Below, in pieces: positions 41,936-47,517 of a DNA stretch of 47,517 nt (position 1 is the first letter of the stretch; each line of letters starts with the position of its first letter). This DNA comes from an uncultured Ruminococcus sp. (GTDB taxonomy: Bacteria > Bacillota > Clostridia > Oscillospirales > Acutalibacteraceae): contig CADBOO010000001.1 of NCBI GenBank assembly GCA_902796225.1, forward strand, positions 1 through 47,517, given 5' to 3'. The notes under the pieces are model-generated. The model searched no databases. It had not been told where the DNA came from and worked only from the letters and a program-made list of their open reading frames with translations. The translations under genes and the position numbers were made by a program.

Positions 41936-43146
41936 AACGATTCTTAGCTGTCATATTGGGATTGGTATGCATGGCCGCGGCGCTGACGGCGTGCGGTGAA
42001 TCCCCCGACGATACGAAAGAAAAAACGGATGATTCCGCAACCGTCGCCGAAGCAGCGACGGAACAGTCGACCGTTGTCGGCGACGAGCTGCGCGACAAGG
42101 TCAAAACGCTGATCGACGAGAACCTTGTCGGCCACGGCTACAAAGGGGCGGCGTATATTGTCTATCGCGGCGAGGAGGTCTACTCCGGCGGCGCAGGCAA
42201 GGCAAATAAAAAGGAAAACATCGACAATTCCGCCGACGTTGTCTACCATATCGCGTCCATCACCAAGCAGTTCACCGCCGCGGCGATCCTCAAGCTCTGT
42301 GAGCAGGGCAAGATGAGCCTGGACGATACGCTGTCGAAGTATTATCCCGACTACACGATCGGCGGAGATATCACGATCCATAACCTGCTGTCGATGCAAA
42401 GCGGCATCCCCGATTATTTACGCTCTTACGACGAGGACGGCAACGAGGTGGAATCTACCACCCAGGCGGCGATCGAAGGCGTGGAAGAAACCAACAGCAT
42501 GGAGGATAACTGCACGGCGCTGCGGGGATGGATCCTGTCGCAGGAATTGCTGTTCGAGCAGGGCGATCGGTTCAGCTACTGCAACTCCAATTACTTTTTG
42601 CTCGGAGAGATCATCGAAAAGGTTTCGAACGAAAGCTACTTCGATTACCTGCGGACGAACTTCTTTGAACCGCTCGGCATGACGACGGCGGGATTCATGG
42701 AAAACTACGACAATCCCAAAGCGACCGTCGCGCTGGGCTATCACAACACCTCGGGCGCCGAGCTGCTGAACTACAAAGGCGCCGCTTTCGGATGCGGCGA
42801 TATGATGGCAAGCCCGAAGGATATGTACAAATGGACGACCGCGCTGCATTCCGGCAAGGTGCTGGGCGACGAGATGTATCACAAGATGATCACCGCCCAC
42901 GCAAAGGGAGACGAGGGCTACAGCGGCTACGGCTATGGGTTGATGATCGCCGATACCGGCGTCATGCCCTACTATTTCCATACCGGAAGCCTGCCGTGTT
43001 TTTATTCCGCCGTTGCGTATATCCCGCAGATCGATTACTATGTCGCGGTGATGAGCAACTATAACTCCGAAGGGATCATGAATGTCACACGGGACATCAC
43101 CGAGATCTTTATGAAAGAAACCGGATTGGTACCCGCTTTAGGGTGA
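41932..43146 (+). CDS. Beta-lactamase-fold serine hydrolase lipoprotein
   Basis: A 404-residue protein with a lipoprotein signal ending ALTAC (Cys21), a charged linker and a class-C beta-lactamase/DD-peptidase-like domain. The catalytic motifs are SITK (Ser109-Lys112), YCN (216-218) and HTG (350-352), in place of KTG. This set is typical of the wide serine hydrolase family of esterases and peptidases rather than of resistance enzymes. It should act at the outer face of the membrane. ATG 41932 overlaps the previous stop codon; a much longer in-frame reading inside that gene is rejected. Confidence 0.88.
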   Translation: MKRFLAVILGLVCMAAALTACGESPDDTKEKTDDSATVAEAATEQSTVVGDELRDKVKTLIDENLVGHGYKGAAYIVYRGEEVYSGGAGKANKKENIDNSADVVYHIASITKQFTAAAILKLCEQGKMSLDDTLSKYYPDYTIGGDITIHNLLSMQSGIPDYLRSYDEDGNEVESTTQAAIEGVEETNSMEDNCTALRGWILSQELLFEQGDRFSYCNSNYFLLGEIIEKVSNESYFDYLRTNFFEPLGMTTAGFMENYDNPKATVALGYHNTSGAELLNYKGAAFGCGDMMASPKDMYKWTTALHSGKVLGDEMYHKMITAHAKGDEGYSGYGYGLMIADTGVMPYYFHTGSLPCFYSAVAYIPQIDYYVAVMSNYNSEGIMNVTRDITEIFMKETGLVPALG

Positions 43147-43162
43147 CCGAATCAACCGAACC

Positions 43163-43192
43163 TGCCGTAACCGGCGATATTGCGGCATTTTT
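43163..43192 (+). terminator. Intrinsic terminator after the serine hydrolase
   Basis: TGCCGTAA (43163-43170) pairs with TTGCGGCA (43180-43187), with one G-U pair, followed by TTTTT. Confidence 0.7.
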
Positions 43193-43232
43193 CGGCTTAT
43201 CAATCATGGCAGGCGCTGCCGAGTGAGGAAAA

Positions 43233-43865
43233 ATGGGACTGTTTTCAAATACCAAGGACATCAAAAAGGCGGTATGGCTGTATGAAGCGCACCGCTGTTC
43301 AGCGTGCGGCGAGCTGAATGCCGCCAAGCACAGGATCATCCTGAAATACAGCTATGATGAGATCGCCTCGATGCGATCCGAGGCGAACAGGAATGCATCC
43401 GCCGGACAAAAGCTGGACGATGCGGCGGCAGAGCTGATTCGCAGAGCCGCCGATCCGGAGGACTTTGAAAAATACTACGACCTGAATCTGTCGGGCAAAT
43501 GCAGAAAGTGCGGGCATAAAGAGCCTTGGTCTCGCATGCGGTGGAGGCTGTATGAGCCGGTGTTCAACGCGCTGTTCGCGATGAGCGTGATCGCGCTGAT
43601 CGTCGGCGTCGGCGAGCTGTTCATGGGAGGCAGCGCGATGATCCTGCTGCCTTCGGCGGGGCTGATCGCCCTCACCGTCGGCGCGTGGCTGCTGAAAAAG
43701 GTTCGCCGCAGCAAGAGAGAGAAATCGATCGCCGCCCTGAAAGAGGCGTCTGTCCCGTTTTTGACGGACAGCGCCGAAGCCTTCCGCGGGCAATACCCGG
43801 AGCTTGATCCGGAGACGCTGCCGCAGTCGGAACCGTCGGGATATGTTACCGTCAGAGATATCTGA
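43233..43865 (+). CDS. Uncharacterised zinc-ribbon membrane protein
   Basis: A 210-residue protein not assigned to a family. It has two separated Cys pairs (CSAC near residue 22 and CRKC near 90) that may make one zinc ribbon, then two membrane helices (about 108-150) and a charged cytoplasmic tail. GAGGAAAA precedes ATG 43233. It stands alone between two terminators. Nothing in it points to an enzyme activity. Confidence 0.75.
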   Translation: MGLFSNTKDIKKAVWLYEAHRCSACGELNAAKHRIILKYSYDEIASMRSEANRNASAGQKLDDAAAELIRRAADPEDFEKYYDLNLSGKCRKCGHKEPWSRMRWRLYEPVFNALFAMSVIALIVGVGELFMGGSAMILLPSAGLIALTVGAWLLKKVRRSKREKSIAALKEASVPFLTDSAEAFRGQYPELDPETLPQSEPSGYVTVRDI

Positions 43866-43894
43866 TTATCGGCGATCATGACGGAATATCAACG

Positions 43895-43921
43895 ACCGAT
43901 GCGGAAAAAGCATCGGTTTTT
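43895..43921 (+). terminator. Intrinsic terminator
   Basis: ACCGATGC (43895-43902) pairs with GCATCGGT (43910-43917) around a 7-base loop, followed by TTTTT. Confidence 0.8.
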
Positions 43922-43934
43922 GTCGGTTGAGTGA

Positions 43935-43963
43935 TAGACAAACCGATCGTTTTGTGCTACAAT
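43935..43963 (+). promoter_or_regulatory. Promoter for sufC-sufB
   Basis: TAGACA (43935-43940), a 17-base spacer and TACAAT (43958-43963). The roughly 70-base leader shows no clear regulatory structure. Confidence 0.65.
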
Positions 43964-44040
43964 ACAAGTCACTGACACCATTTTTGCCGATTTCCGTTCA
44001 AAGCGTTTTGTCGGAAATCAGGATAACAGGAGGAACGACC

Positions 44041-44793
44041 ATGCTCCAAATCAAGAATCTGTCTTTCGCGGTCGATGATCTGGGACAGGAAAAAGAAATA
44101 CTCAGAAATGTATCGCTCGAGATCCCGGATGGCAAGCTGTTTGTCATCACCGGCCCCAACGGCGGCGGCAAATCCACCCTTGCCAAGCTGATCGCGGGTA
44201 TCGAAAAGCCTACGGCGGGACAGATCATTTTCAACGGCGAGGATATCACCGACCTGAGCATCACGGAACGCGCAAAGAAAGGTATTGCGTTTGCGTTTCA
44301 GCAGCCGGTTCGTTTCAAAGGCATCCAGGTCGCCGACCTGATCCGTCTGGCGGCGGGCAAAGAGCTGACCATCGGCGAAGCGTGCGCCTATCTGTCGCAG
44401 GTCGGCTTGTGCGCGAAGGACTACATCCATCGCGAGGTCAACGCAAATCTGTCCGGCGGAGAGCTGAAGCGCATCGAGATCGCGTCGGTGCTTGCCAGAA
44501 AATCCATGCTCACCCTGTTCGACGAGCCCGAGGCGGGTATCGACCTGTGGAGCTTCAACAACCTGATCGAAGTGTTCCGCGACCAGCGTAAGGAGATCAG
44601 CGACCGTTCGATCCTGATCATCTCACACCAGGAGCGCATTCTGAATATCGCCGACGAGATCGTCGTCCTCGAGAACGGCAGCCTCAAGCAGCAGGGTGAA
44701 AAGAATGATGTACTGCCCGACCTGATCGGAACGGCTTCGGCGGTACTGGATTGTCAGGGCAATCGTTTGCCGCAAAAGGAGCAGGAGTGTTGA
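44041..44793 (+). CDS. sufC: SufC-type ATPase of a minimal SUF system
   Basis: A 250-residue ABC-type ATPase without membrane domain. Walker A is GPNGGGKST (from Gly38), the signature LSGGELKR, Walker B LFDEPEAGIDL and the switch His is in IISHQER. The EPEAGID stretch is typical of SufC, which drives conformational change of the SufB scaffold during Fe-S cluster assembly. AGGAGG lies 7 bases before ATG 44041; a longer frame from 43927 overlaps the promoter and is rejected. The next gene starts one base after the stop codon. Confidence 0.92.
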   Translation: MLQIKNLSFAVDDLGQEKEILRNVSLEIPDGKLFVITGPNGGGKSTLAKLIAGIEKPTAGQIIFNGEDITDLSITERAKKGIAFAFQQPVRFKGIQVADLIRLAAGKELTIGEACAYLSQVGLCAKDYIHREVNANLSGGELKRIEIASVLARKSMLTLFDEPEAGIDLWSFNNLIEVFRDQRKEISDRSILIISHQERILNIADEIVVLENGSLKQQGEKNDVLPDLIGTASAVLDCQGNRLPQKEQEC

Positions 44794-44794
44794 T

Positions 44795-45718
44795 ATGCAG
44801 CTGAATGAGATACAACTGGATTTACTCAAGGAGATCGCCGATATCACGGATATCCCGACCGGCGCGTATAATATCCGTTCGGACAGTCAGTCGATCGGCA
44901 GACAGTCCAGCGCCAATATCGATATCGTCCCCAAGGAAGGGATCAGCGGCATCGATATCTTTATCAAGCCCAATACAAAAAATGAGACCGTCCATATCCC
45001 CGTCGTCATCACCAAGAGCGGCGTCAAAGAGAAAGTCTACAACGACTTTTTCATCGGCGACAACGCCGACGTCGAGATCGTCGCGGGCTGCGGCATCGAT
45101 AACTGCGGTGCGCATGATTCCCAGCACGACGGTATCCATCGCTTTTATGTCGGCAAAAATTCCCGCGTCCGCTATGCCGAGAAGCACTACGGCTCCGGCT
45201 CGGGCAGCGGCAAGCGCATCCTGAACCCCGTCACCGAGGTGTATATGGAGGACGACAGCTACTGCGAGATGGAGATGGTGCAGATCAAGGGCGTCGACGA
45301 TACCTGCCGCACCACGGTCGCTGAGCTGAAGAAGGGCGCAAAGCTGGTCGTCAGGGAACGCCTGATGACCCACGACGTCCAGCAGGCGGAAAGCGTGTAT
45401 ACCGTGAGCCTCAACGGCGACGGTTCCTCGGCGGATATCGTATCCCGCGGCGTTGCGAGGGATGACAGCTACCAGAAGCTCGATCTCAAGATCGTCGGCA
45501 ACGCCGCCTGCAAAGGGCATACCGAGTGCGATTCCATCATCATGGATAACGGCAAGATCCTCGCCGTGCCCGCGCTGGAGGCAAACAACGTCGACGCTTC
45601 GCTGGTGCATGAAGCGGCGATCGGCAAGATCGCCGGCGAACAGCTCATAAAGCTGATGACCCTCGGTCTGACCGAGGCAGAGGCGGAGGAGCAGATCATC
45701 AACGGCTTCCTGCGCTGA
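44795..45718 (+). CDS. sufB: SufB-type scaffold of a minimal SUF system
   Basis: A 307-residue protein of the SufB/SufD core family. It is much shorter than classical SufB (about 470 residues). The C-terminal core has ACKGHTECDSI, PALEANNVDASLVHEAAIG and a SufC-binding helical tail. In anaerobes and archaea a two-gene SufB-SufC system like this (called SMS) is considered the ancestral minimal form. No sufD, sufS or sufU is present here, so the sulphur donor is encoded elsewhere or is free sulphide. AGGAG precedes ATG 44795. Confidence 0.9.
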   Translation: MQLNEIQLDLLKEIADITDIPTGAYNIRSDSQSIGRQSSANIDIVPKEGISGIDIFIKPNTKNETVHIPVVITKSGVKEKVYNDFFIGDNADVEIVAGCGIDNCGAHDSQHDGIHRFYVGKNSRVRYAEKHYGSGSGSGKRILNPVTEVYMEDDSYCEMEMVQIKGVDDTCRTTVAELKKGAKLVVRERLMTHDVQQAESVYTVSLNGDGSSADIVSRGVARDDSYQKLDLKIVGNAACKGHTECDSIIMDNGKILAVPALEANNVDASLVHEAAIGKIAGEQLIKLMTLGLTEAEAEEQIINGFLR

Positions 45719-45750
45719 TAATACCATATATATTGTATAAGCAGCACAAA

Positions 45751-45791
45751 ACCCCTTATGACAGTCGATTGTCATAAGGGGTCGGTTTTTT
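45751..45791. terminator. Terminator after sufB, probably shared by the convergent gene
   Basis: A perfect 13-bp stem (45751-45763 with 45770-45782) and a 6-base loop, followed by TTTTTT at 45786-45791 on the plus strand. The minus-strand tail (GGTTTTGTG side) is weaker. Confidence 0.85.
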
Positions 45792-45816
45792 ATTCGGTTA
45801 TTCGGATACTGCGGAT

Positions 45817-47016
45817 TTACAGCTTAGAGCCGCACCTTCCGCAGAACGGCGCATTGACGTCAATTTCCGCGCCGCAGTTGGGACAGATGTTGCGAGCCGC
45901 AGCAGTTCTTTCATCCGACGCCGCATAGGGATTGACGGAGGGATTGACCTTTGCCGGCACCTCAGCCTGAGGGTTGGAAGGATAGCTGTAGGGCGCGGGC
46001 TGGGAGTTGACTCCGATCGGCGCGTGGGGTATGAATCCGTCTCCTTCGTCCGACGGGGCAGAGAAGCCGCCGCATTTTTCGTCGATATATTTGGCGTAAC
46101 CGAGCGCGATCTTTGCCTGCAGTACGGCGATGACCACGGCGATCAGCCGGATCACGATCGACAGGACGCTCAGCGTGACCGATCCCCCGGGGAGAGTCAG
46201 ACCGATCTCGCCGAGCGCTTCGCGCGAGAAATCGACGGCAAAGAGGGTGCCGATGCTCGAGATCAGCCCGAGCGACGAGAACACCGCGGTGATGACGCAG
46301 AATACGCCGAAAGGCTTTGCGCCGGCGCGGCTCAGCTCGACAGAGGTCAGACTCTTTTTGATCGAGCCGATGTAGCGTTTGCGGCTGATCGCATAAAACA
46401 GCATGATAAAGGAGAAGATCACAGCGAAGACCGTAAACGCGATCGCGATGATCAGGAGTATATCGGCGTTGATTTTGACGGTGCTTTCGTTGAATCTGAA
46501 CGAAAAAGAGCGGATCGACTCAGAGCAGAACGCCGCGTAGACGATGAACAGTGCGACCGCGAGGATCATCAGGACGACCGTCAACAGAACGCAGCCGATC
46601 AGCGACAGGATCGCGAGGATATTGAGGATCGTCACGCCGGCTGTGGGCGCAGAGTCGGGATCGGTATTGCGGCTGCCGAAGTAGAGCAGCAACAGGGCGA
46701 CGATGGCGAGAACAGAGAAGATCGGGATCGAAATCATCACCGTGCTGTTCGAGGAAAGCGATTCGCTGATCTGCTGAGAGATTTTGCTGCCCGTGTCGCC
46801 GTCGACGTTCTGCAGGACAAGATTCTTCTCGATAAACGCAGCGATCTGCTTGAGGATCTCGCCGGCATAGCTTGCCGAAACGATGCTGTAAACCATGCTG
46901 ACGATCACGGAAAGGATATTTGCGATCGCAAGCGCCAGCACTACCGGCGACTTGAAGTAATCCTTGATGATCGCGATGTTGTTGCGGAAGGGATTATACG
47001 GCTGTTGTTCGTACAT
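45817..47016 (-). CDS. Polytopic membrane protein with C-terminal zinc ribbon
   Basis: A 399-residue protein with about six membrane segments, a proline-rich cytoplasmic linker (about 315-375) and a C-terminal zinc ribbon (CPNCGAEI...CGRCGSKL). I do not recognise a function. The topology resembles clostridial zinc-ribbon membrane proteins of unknown role. GGAGG precedes ATG 47016, and a good promoter lies about 33 bases upstream. It is the third unrelated membrane protein with a zinc ribbon in the window, after those at 35533 and 43233. Confidence 0.82.
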   Translation of the reverse strand: MYEQQPYNPFRNNIAIIKDYFKSPVVLALAIANILSVIVSMVYSIVSASYAGEILKQIAAFIEKNLVLQNVDGDTGSKISQQISESLSSNSTVMISIPIFSVLAIVALLLLYFGSRNTDPDSAPTAGVTILNILAILSLIGCVLLTVVLMILAVALFIVYAAFCSESIRSFSFRFNESTVKINADILLIIAIAFTVFAVIFSFIMLFYAISRKRYIGSIKKSLTSVELSRAGAKPFGVFCVITAVFSSLGLISSIGTLFAVDFSREALGEIGLTLPGGSVTLSVLSIVIRLIAVVIAVLQAKIALGYAKYIDEKCGGFSAPSDEGDGFIPHAPIGVNSQPAPYSYPSNPQAEVPAKVNPSVNPYAASDERTAAARNICPNCGAEIDVNAPFCGRCGSKL

Positions 47017-47048
47017 GGAAAACCTCCTATATAATATTGTATAGGATC

Positions 47049-47077
47049 ATTATAGAAGAACGCTCGACAAAATGCAA
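47049..47077 (-). promoter_or_regulatory. Promoter for the zinc-ribbon membrane protein
   Basis: On the minus strand TTGCAT (47072-47077), a 17-base spacer and TATAAT (47049-47054). From 47078 to 47227 I see no gene or clear signal. Confidence 0.7.
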
Positions 47078-47227
47078 GATTTCTTTTGCATATCCGCTGT
47101 CGGAAAACCCCGAAGTTTCGCCCGGGACGCCGATAAAGGCGGTTTATGGGACTTTATTGCTGTAAATCGACGAAACCGGCACAAGATATTGCGATTTTAA
47201 GCCATTTTTTGACCTATAAATTGGGGA

Positions 47228-47288
47228 GAAAAAATTTTTTGATTTTTTCAAAAAAATGCTTGACATTTGTCTTGCCACGCTGTATAAT
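47228..47288 (+). promoter_or_regulatory. Strong rRNA-type promoter with UP-like element
   Basis: TTGACA (47260-47265), a 17-base spacer and TATAAT (47283-47288) match the consensus fully. The preceding 30 bases (47228-47258) are A- and T-tracts typical of an UP element that boosts rRNA promoters. Confidence 0.8.
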
Positions 47289-47294
47289 TTGAAT

Positions 47295-47517
47295 GTTCGC
47301 GAATCAAGAAAACGACCTCTAAATTCTCTGTTTTAGACAAGCATTCAAGTCGTTTTTCGTGATAAGCAACAAAGGACCTTGAAAATTAAACAACGAAGAA
47401 GAAACCCGTAATTACTTTGAGAGCATCTACCGCAAGGTAGAGAGTACTCAAGAAATTACAGATGTGAATTACACATCAGGTAATCTGGAAGACAGATTAT
47501 TCAAAACGCGAAAGCGA
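47295..47517 (+). ncRNA. Probable rRNA operon leader, cut by the window edge
   Basis: No protein reading is apparent. A GGACCTTGAAAATTAAACA segment (47375-47393) resembles the boxA-like sequence found before 16S rRNA in many low-GC Gram-positive bacteria. Several hairpins follow: CTACC-GCAA-GGTAG (47427-47440), GATGTG/CACATC (47461-47477) and TAATCTG/CAGATTA (47481-47499). An early pairing of 47309-47316 with 47349-47356 is followed by a T. The 16S gene itself should begin just beyond the right edge. Confidence 0.65.

Noticed and set aside
1..47517. CRISPR arrays, tRNA genes, insertion sequences, phage genes
   Set aside because: I saw no regularly spaced direct repeats of CRISPR size, no tRNA-like clover-leaf with a GTTCGAAT-type arm, and no transposase, integrase or phage protein among the readable genes.

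Overview
The window looks like a chromosomal segment of an anaerobic, moderately GC-rich member of the Bacillota, probably class Clostridia and possibly a gut Ruminococcaceae/Oscillospiraceae-type organism. Signs of this are strong AGGAGG-type ribosome binding sites, many near-consensus TTGACA-17-TATAAT promoters, Gram-positive style lipoproteins, a two-gene SufC/SufB iron-sulphur system, and an rRNA leader of the low-GC Gram-positive type at the right edge. The taxonomic call is inference; no 16S sequence lies in the window.

Layout. 1-3845: the tail of carB, a large PEP/pyruvate-binding protein, and a convergent corA. 4155-9440 (minus strand): a four-gene operon of glycosyltransferase, condensation-type acyltransferase, membrane acyltransferase and SpoIIE-type phosphatase. 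9524-11602 (minus): a glycogen debranching enzyme between the two arms. 11936-27244 (plus): an apparently single 15-kb operon with STAS protein, GT2-GH3 fusion, acyl-CoA ligase with a fused RsbW-like domain, condensation-type acyltransferase, carboxylesterase, GT2, heterodimeric ABC exporter, UDP-sugar pyrophosphorylase, RsbW-type kinase and diguanylate cyclase. 27285-34663: an acyltransferase, two GNATs, a PASTA/SH3 Ser/Thr kinase, a C39-like secreted peptidase, a nicotinamidase-like hydrolase and NAD synthetase. 34765-38123 (minus): TPM, zinc-ribbon and SPFH proteins resembling Bacillus YdjH, YdjG and YdjI. 38339-43146: an ApbE operon divergent from NusG-II, Gx-transporter and beta-lactamase-fold genes. 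43233-47016: a zinc-ribbon membrane protein, sufC-sufB and another zinc-ribbon membrane protein. 47228-47517: an rRNA promoter and leader running off the edge.

The most interesting part is 4155-27244. Two divergent arms, each with a GT2, a condensation-like acyltransferase and partner-switching regulators, appear to form one biosynthesis-and-export system for an acylated glycoside or glycolipid-like product. Its parts could activate an acyl group (AMP ligase, GH3 domain), transfer it (condensation enzymes, membrane acyltransferase), attach sugars (three GT2 domains, one UDP-sugar supplier), trim the product (esterase) and export it (ABC pair). All components of a SpoIIE/SpoIIAA/SpoIIAB-type switch are present, but no sigma factor is visible. 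Instead a second, degenerate SpoIIAB-like domain is fused to the acyl-activating enzyme. This suggests the switch may act directly on biosynthesis rather than on transcription. The product and this mode of control are inferences.
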